Assembly: GCA_014361295.1 (NCBI GenBank)
Contig: JACIVX010000001.1
Span: 1,086,293 to 1,150,292 of the forward strand
Length of the DNA stretch: 64,000 bases
From: Methanomassiliicoccales archaeon
Lineage (GTDB): Archaea > Thermoplasmatota > Thermoplasmata > Methanomassiliicoccales > JACIVX01
Direction: 5' to 3'
Shown: piece after piece, positions 1 to 8,847 of the stretch
Layout of the letters: the number at the start of each line of letters is the position of its first letter
Position numbering within the stretch: the first letter of the stretch is position 1
Made by a program: the position numbers and the translations under genes
Notes under the pieces: generated by a model
What the model saw: only the letters and a program-made list of their open reading frames with translations
Database searches by the model: none
What the model was told of the DNA's origin: nothing

Positions 1-386
1 TCTCTTAAGATAAATCCGCCCCTAATGTCGAGAGTCACAATATTCCCTTTTTCCAAGAGGCGACAGGCATCCGGACAAACGATAACAGGGAGACCAATAT
101 TGATCGCATTTCTGAAAAAAATTCGTGCGAAACTGGCTGCGATAATAGCCCCTACCCGCTTTTCTTTGAGAACCGCCGGTGCCTGTTCCCTGCTTGATCC
201 GCACCCAAAATTCCGACCAGCAATGATAATATCGCCTGGCTTGACCCCGATTGCGAATGTCGGATCGAGATCTTCAAATACATGGGCAGAAAGGGATTTC
301 ATGTCGTATTCGTCAAGATATCGACCCGAGATGATAAGATCTGTGTTGATATGATCGCCATACTTCCATACACGCCCTTTGATCAT
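1..386 (-). CDS. leuD: 3-isopropylmalate/homoaconitate dehydratase small subunit (3' end beyond window)
   Basis: Small (swivel-domain) subunit of an aconitase-family hydro-lyase that partners the LeuC-type protein directly upstream. The reading frame opens at ATG 386 and stays open to the left edge (about 128 codons), so the C-terminus is missing. Seen: N-terminal MIKGRVWKYGDHINTD, then GRYLDE in the substrate-specificity loop, and GRNFGCGSSREQAP, the classic small-subunit motif. In methanogens the same family includes AksE/HacB for coenzyme B synthesis. As I recall, the loop after GR reads YLRT in a characterised homoaconitase and YLVY in an isopropylmalate isomerase. Here it is YLDE, so specificity is open. 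It starts 2 nt after the leuC stop, so the two are one transcription unit. Confidence 0.9.
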   Translation of the reverse strand, partial: MIKGRVWKYGDHINTDLIISGRYLDEYDMKSLSAHVFEDLDPTFAIGVKPGDIIIAGRNFGCGSSREQAPAVLKEKRVGAIIAASFARIFFRNAINIGLPVIVCPDACRLLEKGNIVTLDIRGGFILR

Positions 387-388
387 TG

Positions 389-1639
389 TCACACCGTCCT
401 AGGATCCGTGATCTCACCTTTGAGCGCGCTCGCCGCAACTGTCTCTGGGCTGGCGAGATAAATTTCCGCGTCTGGACTTCCCATTCTTCCCCTGAAATTG
501 CGATTTGTTGTCGAGATGCAGCGTTCTCCTGCCGCGAGAACGCCCTGGTGTGCGCCGAGGCAAGGACCACAGCCCGGATTCAAAACAATCGCGCCCGACT
601 TAACGAGCGATGTGAGAACCCCCCTTTTCGCCGCTGAAAGGTAAACTTCCCTCGATGCAGGTACAACGATAAATCTCACAGATTCGCTCACTTTTCTTCC
701 GTTCAAGATTTTCGCCGCTGCGATGAGATCTTCCAATCGACCGTTCGTACACGACCCGAGAAGAGCTTGGTCAATGGGCGTCCCAGCAACTTCCTCAACT
801 GGAACGACGTTATCAACGGAGTGAGGCTTTGCGATCTGGGGAGAGAGGTTAGAAACATCGAATTCTTCCATTTGTACATTTGCTGAGTCATCCGAACGAA
901 CAATTTCAAATGACCGGTGAGATCGACCTGATAACCATTTTTCTGTTTTCTTATCTGGGAAGACGACACCAATCTTTGCGCCCATTTCCATACTCATGTT
1001 CGACAAAACCATTCTCGAAGCAACAGACATTCGATCAACGCAATCGCCAACGAATTCGACAGCCATGTAATTTGCGCCTTCCGCACCAAGCGTACCGATG
1101 ATATTCAACATCACGTCCTTGGCTGAAACACGATCGGGCATTTGCCCACTGATGCGGATCCTTAGGGTTTCAGGTACCCTGAACCATAGTTCCCCCGTTG
1201 CCCAAACTGCGGCCATTTCGGTTGCTCCGATGCCTGTTGCAAAGGCGCCAAAGGCACCATAAGTTGTCGTATGAGAATCCGTACCCACGATGAGCAATCC
1301 TGGCAATACGTGACCTTTTTCCGGAAGAACCTGGTGACAAACTCCTTCATTCACATCGTAGAAATGTCGAATCCCCTCCTTTCTAACAAATTCTCTAACG
1401 ATCTTGTGGCTTTCTGCTGTTTTCAGAGTATTTGCTGGCACGCGATGGTCAAAGAGAATGACGATCCTTTCAGGATCCCAGACCTTTGCAGCACCCATTT
1501 CCCTGAAAGCTTTGATCACGAGAGCGGTGTTCTCATGTGACATTACGAGATCAACTCTCGCGTTCACGATATCGCCTGGGTCAACTGGCCGACCACACGC
1601 ACGGGAAAGAATCTTTTGCGCAAAGGTCATGGGGATCAT
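389..1639 (-). CDS. leuC: 3-isopropylmalate/homoaconitate dehydratase large subunit
   Basis: Catalytic [4Fe-4S] large subunit of an aconitase-family dehydratase, isomerising isopropylmalate (leucine) or homocitrate-type acids (coenzyme B in methanogens). The 416-aa length matches archaeal LeuC/AksD. The three cluster cysteines are in GSCTNGR (C297) and NPGCGPCLGAHQG (C357, C360), and the substrate motif DSHTTTYGA lies near residue 121. Adjacent leuD encodes the small subunit. No leuA, leuB or aks gene is visible here, so the pathway cannot be fixed by context. The gene is divergent from the acetyl-CoA synthetase-like gene, with an AT-rich shared promoter region near 1690-1730. Confidence 0.92.
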   Translation of the reverse strand: MIPMTFAQKILSRACGRPVDPGDIVNARVDLVMSHENTALVIKAFREMGAAKVWDPERIVILFDHRVPANTLKTAESHKIVREFVRKEGIRHFYDVNEGVCHQVLPEKGHVLPGLLIVGTDSHTTTYGAFGAFATGIGATEMAAVWATGELWFRVPETLRIRISGQMPDRVSAKDVMLNIIGTLGAEGANYMAVEFVGDCVDRMSVASRMVLSNMSMEMGAKIGVVFPDKKTEKWLSGRSHRSFEIVRSDDSANVQMEEFDVSNLSPQIAKPHSVDNVVPVEEVAGTPIDQALLGSCTNGRLEDLIAAAKILNGRKVSESVRFIVVPASREVYLSAAKRGVLTSLVKSGAIVLNPGCGPCLGAHQGVLAAGERCISTTNRNFRGRMGSPDAEIYLASPETVAASALKGEITDPRTV

Positions 1640-1771
1640 GCGAAGAAGGAAGCATTACTCTTTTATATCGCTATTGCCCGCGATTGTGCGGCAATTGTCG
1701 AATATAATATACGATAATTTTAAAAGTCGAATGGCGTTAACAACCAGACTCAGAGATTTGGAGGAATCCAC

Positions 1772-3496
1772 GTGCAAAGTGAGGTTATACCCCCCACCGA
1801 AAGTGGTAATCTGAAGAATTACGAGGAGGCTTGCAAGGAATTCACGTGGGCATCGCTGGAAAGGGAATTCGAGTGGTCCAATGGCGCACCATACAATATC
1901 GCCCACGAAGCAATCGATCGACACGCAAAAGGATGGAGAAAGAATAAGATCGCCCTCTACTGGGAAGGAGCTGATGGATCGGCAAAGAAGTACACATTCA
2001 GAGAGATACAAACGGAGACAAATCGATTCGCAAACGCGCTTATAAAACTAGGCACAAAAAAGGGAGACCGCGTTTTCGTCTACCTCGACAGGATCCCAGA
2101 ACTTTACATTGCGGCGATCGGAACGATCAAGATGGGCGGTATCGTCGGTCCTCTGTTTTCAGCGCTCGGGCCAGATGGGGTCAAAGATCGATTGCTGGAT
2201 GCTGGTGCGAGAACCCTTGTCACAACGCCTGAGCTTTACCGGAGGATACAGCCGATTCTGGATGAGCTCGCCGAACTTTCGAATATCATCGTTGTGACAG
2301 AGGATAAGAAGCTGGTTCCAACTGGTTGTATCTCCTTCAGCGAATTCGTCTCATCATGCTCACCGGATTTCAGGTCTGTTAGCATGAATCCCAATGACCC
2401 CTATGTGGTCCATTACACATCAGGAACAACAGGAAAACCGAAGGGCGTGCTCCTCGGACACAGGGCCATGATCCAGCAATTTTTCACGAGCAGGATCGTT
2501 CTCGATCTTCGAGAAGAGGACACTTACTGGTGCACGGCCGACCCCGGCTGGGTCACCGGAACATCCTATGGAATCATCGGTCCCTGGTTACTGGGCACTT
2601 CGATCGTTTCGTATGAGGGGCGGTTCGACGCACGTGTCTGGTATCGCATCCTGGAAAAATACGGTGTCACGGTCTGGTATACAGCTCCGACAGCGCTCAG
2701 AATGCTGATGAGAGCGGGAGATGACCTCGTCAGAGAATTCGATCTCTCGAGGTTAAGGCATATATGCAGTGTCGGGGAACCGCTCAATCCAGAGGTTGTG
2801 CGGTGGGGTATGCGAACACTCGGAAAGAGAATCCATGATACCTGGTGGCAAACAGAAACAGGCGCGATGCTCATCTGCAATTATCCGTGCCAGAACATCA
2901 AACCTGGTTCGATGGGGAGACCGATACCGGGTGTCCAGGCAGCAGTGGTTGATGAGGATGGGCAGGAATTGCCACCAGGACGCGAGGGATATCTCGCAAT
3001 TAGACCTGGATGGCCTTCGATGATGGTCGGTATCTGGCGCAATGCTCCGAAATATCGCGAGTATTTTAGAATACCTGGCTGGTATGTTGCCGGCGATATG
3101 GCCTACAGGGATGAAGACGGCTATTTTTGGTTCCTTGGAAGAGCGGACGACGTGATCAAAAGCTCTGGCGAGAGAATTGGGCCCTTTGAGGTTGAAAGTG
3201 CATTGCTGGAACATCCGGCTGTTGCGGAAGCTGGTGTCATCGGAAAACCCGACGAAATTAGAGGGGAGATCGTCAAAGCATTCATTTCGCTCAGACCTGG
3301 TTTCACACCTTCCGAGGAATTGAAAGAAGACATTGCCCGTTTCGTCAAACAGAAGCTCGCCGCTTATGCTTATCCACGTGAAATCGAGTTTGTTGATAAA
3401 TTGCCAAAAACGCGTAGCGGCAAGATACTAAGACGCGTTCTCAGAGCCCGCGAGCTCGGACTCGACGTTGGCGATCTCTCAACACTCGAAGAATGA
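1772..3496 (+). CDS. acetyl-CoA synthetase-like AMP-forming acyl-CoA ligase
   Basis: 574-aa ANL-superfamily enzyme expected to form an acyl-CoA from a short carboxylate, ATP and CoA. Seen: phosphate loop YTSGTTGKPKGV (residues 215-226); TWWQTETG (357-364), where the Trp pair is typical of short-chain pockets such as acetate; AGDMAYRDEDGY hinge (440-451); and C-terminal KTRSGKILRR with the catalytic, acetylatable Lys at 551. It is shorter than bacterial Acs (about 650) but typical of archaeal acetate/propionate ligases. GTG 1772 is preceded by GGAGG at 1760-1764. It converges on the CBS gene with a 2-nt gap. Substrate is probably acetate or propionate. Confidence 0.9.
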   Translation: MQSEVIPPTESGNLKNYEEACKEFTWASLEREFEWSNGAPYNIAHEAIDRHAKGWRKNKIALYWEGADGSAKKYTFREIQTETNRFANALIKLGTKKGDRVFVYLDRIPELYIAAIGTIKMGGIVGPLFSALGPDGVKDRLLDAGARTLVTTPELYRRIQPILDELAELSNIIVVTEDKKLVPTGCISFSEFVSSCSPDFRSVSMNPNDPYVVHYTSGTTGKPKGVLLGHRAMIQQFFTSRIVLDLREEDTYWCTADPGWVTGTSYGIIGPWLLGTSIVSYEGRFDARVWYRILEKYGVTVWYTAPTALRMLMRAGDDLVREFDLSRLRHICSVGEPLNPEVVRWGMRTLGKRIHDTWWQTETGAMLICNYPCQNIKPGSMGRPIPGVQAAVVDEDGQELPPGREGYLAIRPGWPSMMVGIWRNAPKYREYFRIPGWYVAGDMAYRDEDGYFWFLGRADDVIKSSGERIGPFEVESALLEHPAVAEAGVIGKPDEIRGEIVKAFISLRPGFTPSEELKEDIARFVKQKLAAYAYPREIEFVDKLPKTRSGKILRRVLRARELGLDVGDLSTLEE

Positions 3497-3498
3497 AT

Positions 3499-3903
3499 TC
3501 ACTGCAATTCACCAGAAATGATCCGCTGCGACACGAACCTAAACATGTCCTTCCACGTTAGATAGCCGACAAGCTTTCCTTCATCATCGACGACTGGCAG
3601 ATGTCTAACGTTTTTCTCCGCCATGATCCTGAAAGCATCAGAGAGTTTGTCATTCGGTCGAATGGTTATTGCCGGGGAACTCATCACCTCGGCAACAGTC
3701 ATGTATAGAAGCTTGGACTGGCTCTGAAGGTACCTGCGCAAAAGATCCCTTTCAGTAAAAACACCGACAACATGATCGTCATCGACCACGACCACACTTC
3801 CCACATCATTCTCAACCATTAGCTCGATCGCACTGATGACTGAGTCGTTGCTGGAGACGATTTCCCTTTTGCGTGTCATGAAATCCTTGACAAGGAACAC
3901 CAT
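3499..3903 (-). CDS. CBS-domain pair protein
   Basis: 134-aa protein made almost entirely of two CBS motifs (about residues 7-60 and 72-128), a module that binds adenine nucleotides such as AMP, ATP or SAM and works as an energy or ligand sensor. Typical signature VGVFTERDLLRRYL closes the first repeat, and VVDDEGKLVGYLTWKDMF the second. No output domain is present, so it probably acts on a partner. It starts at ATG 3903 with GGATGGG upstream and lies behind a perfect 18-bp tandem repeat. Convergent with the acyl-CoA ligase gene, a possible but unproven functional link. Confidence 0.88.
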   Translation of the reverse strand: MVFLVKDFMTRKREIVSSNDSVISAIELMVENDVGSVVVVDDDHVVGVFTERDLLRRYLQSQSKLLYMTVAEVMSSPAITIRPNDKLSDAFRIMAEKNVRHLPVVDDEGKLVGYLTWKDMFRFVSQRIISGELQ

Positions 3904-3916
3904 ATAATTCCCATCC

Positions 3917-3952
3917 GTATCATTCTGCTAAATAGTATCATTCTGCTAAATA
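3917..3952. repeat. perfect 18-bp tandem duplication upstream of the CBS gene
   Basis: Two identical 18-bp units (3917-3934 and 3935-3952, GTATCATTCTGCTAAATA on the plus strand) lie 14-49 bp upstream of the CBS gene start on the minus strand. Read on that strand, an AT-rich TATA-like stretch borders the distal unit. The placement suits a duplicated operator or promoter element, but a replication-slippage duplication without function is equally possible. Confidence 0.6.
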
Positions 3953-4019
3953 TAAACTCATTCCGTATTGAAAACAAATCGGCTTCGAACCAGTGACTTC
4001 AAAGACCTTTTCTGGATTG

Positions 4020-4217
4020 TCAACATCCCTTTTCGATAATTTCACCTGCAGTTCCTCCCTTCGTCAAGAGATCAAGGAGAAAGCGTTTTTCTTCCTCGTT
4101 GGAGAAGGCTACAGCGCCGATTTTTTCGGTACATGTGATTGTCTTCCTTTTACGGATTTCGATAATACCAGAAGCCTGACCTGCTTCTTGCACGACTTTG
4201 AATATAAGGTACATCAT
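4020..4217 (-). CDS. hypothetical 65-aa protein
   Basis: Small unrecognised reading frame between the histidine kinase and the CBS gene, same strand as both. It begins ATG-ATG at 4217 with GGTGAT about 6 nt upstream. The composition looks protein-like, with a basic middle (EIRKRKTITC) and an acidic amphipathic tail (FSNEEEKRFLLDLL) ending in Cys. The opposite-strand reading frame here is low-complexity and less convincing. No domain recognised; it may be non-coding. Confidence 0.4.
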   Translation of the reverse strand: MMYLIFKVVQEAGQASGIIEIRKRKTITCTEKIGAVAFSNEEEKRFLLDLLTKGGTAGEIIEKGC

Positions 4218-4329
4218 GTTATCACCGACGATACACTAGAGCGGAAACTGAATAGAAATAGCCATTCATATTATTTGATGTTAAAGCAGTATCCTACGAT
4301 AGCGATCCACTAAGAATGCAATGGCGCTA

Positions 4330-6051
4330 TTACGCTCTTTTCAAATTGATGACGAAGATTGCGCCCTGCGGTTTATTTTCCTCCACATGGATGCATCCAT
4401 GATACCGATCAATTGTTTTCTTCGCGAGATACAACCCTAGACCAGAGCCCCGACCGTTTCCGTAGCTCACGCCTTCCTCCAAAATCCGATTCCTGATCGA
4501 CTCTGGAATTCCAACGCCAAAGTCAATTATCTTGATTTCGCATGTGTTCGTATCCGATTTAATCACGATGTCAATTCTATCAGTTTTCCCATGGACGACC
4601 GCGTTCCTGATGATATTATCAAAGACCGACATGAGAGCTTCGTCCGCCATCACGCTGCAATCGCCATCGATGTTGAACTTGATGGGATAACTGCCAATGA
4701 CCTTCTCCAAGACTTCTCTGATCCTAATCGGTTTTAATCCAATGCCAGAAAAAGCGAATTGCTCGAGTTCTTTCATTCTTTTTATCAGTTCTGTACTCTT
4801 TTTCACAGCGGTGAGCGCATTCTTCAGGAATTTCTCGTTCTTCATTTCCACAAAAAGTTCAAGAGATCCGCCGATGACAGTTAATTCATTTAACAGATCG
4901 TGCCTCATCGTTCTGTTAATCACTTTAAGGATATCGTTCAGTTGCATGATTGATTCTTCTGCACGTTTCTTGCTGGTGACATCTATGATGAAACCCTCAA
5001 TCGCGATCACATTCCCAGAATCATCATAGAGACCCTGTCCCTGCTCCCACACCCATTTCTCTTCTCCGTGACGAGTTATGATTCTGTATTCAATCGTAAA
5101 TGATCTGCGCTCCCGCAACGCTTTCTGCACCTCATTCCAGACGAAAGATCTGTCCTCAGGGTGTATAATCTCCGCATAAGAGATCTTCGCATTCCCGACG
5201 AGATCGGATGGAGCGTAGCCTGTAAGGATAGTGCATGCGTCGCTAACGAATTCCATTGTCCAGCTTGCATCATTGCGGCATCTGTAAACCATCCCAGGAA
5301 GATTGCTTAGTAGAGTTTCGAACGTTTGATGAAGCTCTCCCAACAAGCTCCCCTTATCCTGGTTAAACGGTATCACCAGAGATGTCCAGTCGTGATCTTT
5401 TTTGGAAATGATGATCTGGTGATCTAGCGCGATCCTTGTGATTTCTAGCGGTTCAATTTCGGTCGAAGGATAAGAACAGAGGGCAATCACTTTTTTACTA
5501 TTCAACAATTCGTGAATGAGCTGTTCGCGTTCCATGACGTGTTCGATCTTTCCCTCTTCCACGCTTTCAGTTGTTATGGCCAGCCTCATTCCCTCCAGAT
5601 TTCTAACCATGCAGGAATCCATTTTTCCCTTGAGGTACTGTCGAAGAGTTGTCAGCGATGATAAAGCTGGTTTGTCAACATGCTCGTCGATCACTTCCTG
5701 CGATATAACCTCGACCTGCTCATGCCTAAGAAAATCATCAAATCCTGGAACCTCACGGTACAAAACATCGACCATTTCGTCTGCTGATGAACGGTTTTGG
5801 AGGATCCACAGGCAATAGTGTTTCTTATCAAGGCCAGAAGAAATGAATGGCGTAATAAGATCGACAAATTCATCGCGTTCTCTGTAAAACTGGCAGATGT
5901 GTGCGCCCCACTGAATTGAATCAAGGACGGTTGGTATCGATCCGACCATAGGCAAATCCCGCTCCGAATATCCGCCCAAATCCTGACGCCTCAGCAGACC
6001 GATCGTTTTTCTTGCGTTTGCTGAAGATTTAAATTCAGCTACCGTAATCAC
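4330..6051 (-). CDS. MEDS-PAS sensor histidine kinase
   Basis: 573-aa soluble two-component sensor. Residues about 45-215 form a MEDS domain (motif WGAHICQFYRERDEF at 48-62), a presumed sensor of C1 or hydrocarbon compounds found in methanogens and methylotrophs. Residues about 245-365 form a PAS/PAC fold. A dimerisation helix carries the likely phospho-acceptor His384 in RHDLLNELT. The ATPase domain has N-box DNIIRNAVVHG (478-488), G1 DFGVGIPE and G2 GRGSGLGLYLAKK (533-545). No transmembrane segment and no response regulator are nearby, so it is an orphan cytoplasmic kinase. Many euryarchaeal methanogens have such MEDS/PAS kinases without cognate regulators. Confidence 0.88.
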   Translation of the reverse strand: MITVAEFKSSANARKTIGLLRRQDLGGYSERDLPMVGSIPTVLDSIQWGAHICQFYRERDEFVDLITPFISSGLDKKHYCLWILQNRSSADEMVDVLYREVPGFDDFLRHEQVEVISQEVIDEHVDKPALSSLTTLRQYLKGKMDSCMVRNLEGMRLAITTESVEEGKIEHVMEREQLIHELLNSKKVIALCSYPSTEIEPLEITRIALDHQIIISKKDHDWTSLVIPFNQDKGSLLGELHQTFETLLSNLPGMVYRCRNDASWTMEFVSDACTILTGYAPSDLVGNAKISYAEIIHPEDRSFVWNEVQKALRERRSFTIEYRIITRHGEEKWVWEQGQGLYDDSGNVIAIEGFIIDVTSKKRAEESIMQLNDILKVINRTMRHDLLNELTVIGGSLELFVEMKNEKFLKNALTAVKKSTELIKRMKELEQFAFSGIGLKPIRIREVLEKVIGSYPIKFNIDGDCSVMADEALMSVFDNIIRNAVVHGKTDRIDIVIKSDTNTCEIKIIDFGVGIPESIRNRILEEGVSYGNGRGSGLGLYLAKKTIDRYHGCIHVEENKPQGAIFVINLKRA

Positions 6052-6110
6052 CAGATGTGTACTTGAAGTCTGTGTTTAACGGATTGTACTTTCTCGAGTT
6101 TTTGTCTTCT

Positions 6111-6134
6111 CGGTGCACCTATCGGTGCACCTAT
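6111..6134. repeat. 12-bp tandem repeat in divergent promoter region
   Basis: CGGTGCACCTAT occurs twice head to tail in the 165-bp gap between the divergent kinase and secreted MBL genes. Each copy contains the palindrome GGTGCACC, so the pair resembles two half-turn-spaced operator sites. Function is inferred from position only. Confidence 0.5.
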
Positions 6135-6216
6135 TATCGAACAATTGGAAGACAAATAGATACAGTGAAGAAATGAAAAATATAGTAATTTCGTATATTT
6201 CAGAAAGGGATGGGAT

Positions 6217-8253
6217 GTGCGAAAGAAGAGAATCAGATTTTGGTTCTTTATCATATCGATTATCTCTCTGATGACCGCGAGCTTCGCTAGTTTTTCAGCT
6301 GGAGGCCATCCAGATCGCATCGAAAGATTCGGGCTTTTTGCATCATCTGATCACTTTACTGCCTATTTCGTCCTAACTGACAGAGGCGGCAAGGACGTCG
6401 CAACGGCTGGAACTGTTGATTTCGAAATACGTGACGAGTTTATGATCACTCTTTACAAGGCCTCGTTCGAGGTTACGGCCAACGAATTTTCTACATATGA
6501 CTTGCCAGATCATACACTCATCCATGGATATGTATGGCAAATCCCCTTCGCCGTGATTCAGAAAAGCGATAGCCGTAACGAATCTCTCATGGCATACATC
6601 CGTTTTTCAAATAATGAAATCGTCCTCGAAAAAGGTTGCGACAACGTTCCATTCCCAGATGTTCTTAAAGCACCCAACAAACCTCCTGTACTGAAACTCA
6701 ATGCGCCAAAGATTTCATGGTGCGATATCGTAACTAAATTCAACGCTTCTTCTTCCTACGATCCTAACCTTAATGCGATGTTTTTCCGATGGAATTTTGG
6801 AGATGGGCAGAATGTAACTGGATCTAGCGTCGTCTCACATTTCTATCGATTCCCTGGGGATTATCAAGTCAAATTGACCGTTGAGGATTCCGAAGGTGGT
6901 GTAAGCGACGTGACTCATTCAATTAAGATTGAAAATCCAGAGGTTATTTCCATCACCAAAAAGAGATTCGAAAATCAGAACGGGACACCATCAATGCAAA
7001 CGCTCTGGATCAATATTTCCCTGAGCAACAGAGCGCCGCAACCAATATCAATTAACATCAGCGAGTTTTTCGTAAAAACCGATGATGATGAATTATACCA
7101 ATGCGAAGAAACTGAGTATGAGTTAGACAGAGTCTTGGATCCTCTGAAGAGAATTTCAATCTCTCTGCACTTCGATATTCCCAATAACAGGATGCCGTCC
7201 GTTCTCATTTACAAAGATAGAGTATTTGTTCCAATCGATGAGACAATTCAAGAGAATCTGACCGTTTCGTTCGTTGATGTCGGACAAGGCGATGCGGTGC
7301 TTATTAAAACACCTGATTCAAAAACCGTTCTTATCGATGCAGGACCTAACGAGAGAGCCGCGGAACTCATCAATTATCTATATTCCAATAAAGTAACATC
7401 GATCGATGCTTTCATTCTTACCCATCCCGATGAGGATCATATCGGAGGGGCGGACGAGGTTCTCAGGAACTTCGATGTCCTGAGCATCTATCATCCAGGA
7501 TATGTCAGAGAGACAACAACATACAGCGAATTCGTCTCTGCGATGCTCGAAGAAGGGTGCCCGATCATCACAGACGAGAATATGGATCCGGGAGATCGAA
7601 TCCCAATCAGCGGTCTCGTCGATTTTCTTGTTCTTCACGTCGACAAAGATGCACCTAACTCCAACAGCGCAAGCATCGTCATAAAGATGTCATATTTCGA
7701 AATAGATTTCCTACTAACAGGGGATATCGGATATGATGTCGAGAAAGAGCTTCTGGTCAACTTTCTGGCTGAACTGGATATCGAAGTCCTGAAAGTTGCC
7801 CATCACGGAAGCAAGTATTCAACTTCAGATGAATTCCTTGAGGCGACGACACCAGAAATCGGAATTATCATGGTCGGAGCTGATAATCCCTATGATCATC
7901 CATCGACTGAAACACTCGCAAGGCTCTCAGCTCACCATGTCACGGTTTTACGGACGGATATAGAGGGAACAATCGCTGTTACAACCGATGGCATAGGCTT
8001 GGCGTTTTCCTTCGAAAAGACAAGTAGTATCAAACAGGATTTTGATGATCCATCTTACGTTGAGTTCGGATCAGTAAAGATCTTCGACACGATAGACGAA
8101 TCGATTTCGTCGCATTTCGCAGGAGATGATCTCGAATGCGCGAGACAAGAAAATCGACTCGCAGAAGGTCTAAAAGGTACCTCCCAAAAAAAATGTATGA
8201 TGATCGCTATCTCGCGCCAGTGGCTAGGTCAGATATTTCTTGCATCAGCTTGA
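6217..8253 (+). CDS. secreted PKD plus ComEC-type metallo-beta-lactamase protein
   Basis: 678-aa exported protein. N-terminal signal peptide (basic RKKRIRF then a hydrophobic run to about residue 28); beta-rich region; PKD domain about 160-238 (FRWNFGDGQ, HFYRFPGDYQVKLTV); a second beta domain; then an MBL fold like the extracellular part of ComEC at 348-595, with VDVGQGDA, metal ligands THPDEDHIGG (402-411), TGD (501-503) and AHHGS (528-532). The enzyme domain is probably a secreted nuclease or phosphodiesterase, as the family is thought to act on DNA during uptake. GTG 6217 is preceded by AAGGGATGGGA. The last ~45 residues are odd and differ in composition from the rest, so a late frameshift is possible. 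Confidence 0.82.
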   Translation: MRKKRIRFWFFIISIISLMTASFASFSAGGHPDRIERFGLFASSDHFTAYFVLTDRGGKDVATAGTVDFEIRDEFMITLYKASFEVTANEFSTYDLPDHTLIHGYVWQIPFAVIQKSDSRNESLMAYIRFSNNEIVLEKGCDNVPFPDVLKAPNKPPVLKLNAPKISWCDIVTKFNASSSYDPNLNAMFFRWNFGDGQNVTGSSVVSHFYRFPGDYQVKLTVEDSEGGVSDVTHSIKIENPEVISITKKRFENQNGTPSMQTLWINISLSNRAPQPISINISEFFVKTDDDELYQCEETEYELDRVLDPLKRISISLHFDIPNNRMPSVLIYKDRVFVPIDETIQENLTVSFVDVGQGDAVLIKTPDSKTVLIDAGPNERAAELINYLYSNKVTSIDAFILTHPDEDHIGGADEVLRNFDVLSIYHPGYVRETTTYSEFVSAMLEEGCPIITDENMDPGDRIPISGLVDFLVLHVDKDAPNSNSASIVIKMSYFEIDFLLTGDIGYDVEKELLVNFLAELDIEVLKVAHHGSKYSTSDEFLEATTPEIGIIMVGADNPYDHPSTETLARLSAHHVTVLRTDIEGTIAVTTDGIGLAFSFEKTSSIKQDFDDPSYVEFGSVKIFDTIDESISSHFAGDDLECARQENRLAEGLKGTSQKKCMMIAISRQWLGQIFLASA

Positions 8254-8340
8254 AGAATCAGCGACGAGTGTTCTTGTGCTTTTGTTTTCTTCCGGCTCGA
8301 TCTTCCTTTACAACATTACTAAAAAATCGCATCGGTTAAA

Positions 8341-8847
8341 ATGACCAAAAAGTCTTCAAACAAGAGCGCAAATGAATATCTCATGGTCAGCGATTCTGAG
8401 CTAGAATGCGTCGCGTATTGCGGTCTTTACTGTGATCTCTGCGCTCAGAGAGCTGAAGTGCCAGTAAGATCGAAAGCCCTGATCGAGAGTTTACATGACG
8501 AAGGATTCGATGATTTCTATCGTTACGATCCGGAGATGAAAGAATCCTTTCCGCCGTTCTGGAACTTTCTGCGAAAGCTCGCATCGTTTGAATGTTCCTG
8601 TAGAAACAATTCTGGAGGACCACCAGATTGTCCAATAAGGGAGTGTGCAAGAGAGAAGAACATCGTTGCTTGCCCTTTCTGCGAAAGCTATCCATGTCAT
8701 CACATCGAAAAACTTGCAAGGCGGTATCCATTTCTGATTCCAGATGGAAAGAGAATGAAGGAGATAGGGCTCGAGGAATGGATTGGGGAACAAAAGGTGA
8801 GATCGAGCCGTGGGTTTCGCTATTCTCTCGTCAGAAATCCTCACTAA
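8341..8847 (+). CDS. DUF3795 cysteine-rich protein
   Basis: 168-aa small protein with a dense Cys pattern typical of the DUF3795 family: YCGLYCDLCAQ near residue 28, then FECSCRN, DCPIRECAREK and VACPFCESYPC, in all more than a dozen cysteines likely to bind zinc or a metal cluster. Common in anaerobic archaea and bacteria; no established biochemical role. It starts at ATG 8341 and its last 4 nt overlap the convergent MoCF gene. Confidence 0.8.
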   Translation: MTKKSSNKSANEYLMVSDSELECVAYCGLYCDLCAQRAEVPVRSKALIESLHDEGFDDFYRYDPEMKESFPPFWNFLRKLASFECSCRNNSGGPPDCPIRECAREKNIVACPFCESYPCHHIEKLARRYPFLIPDGKRMKEIGLEEWIGEQKVRSSRGFRYSLVRNPH

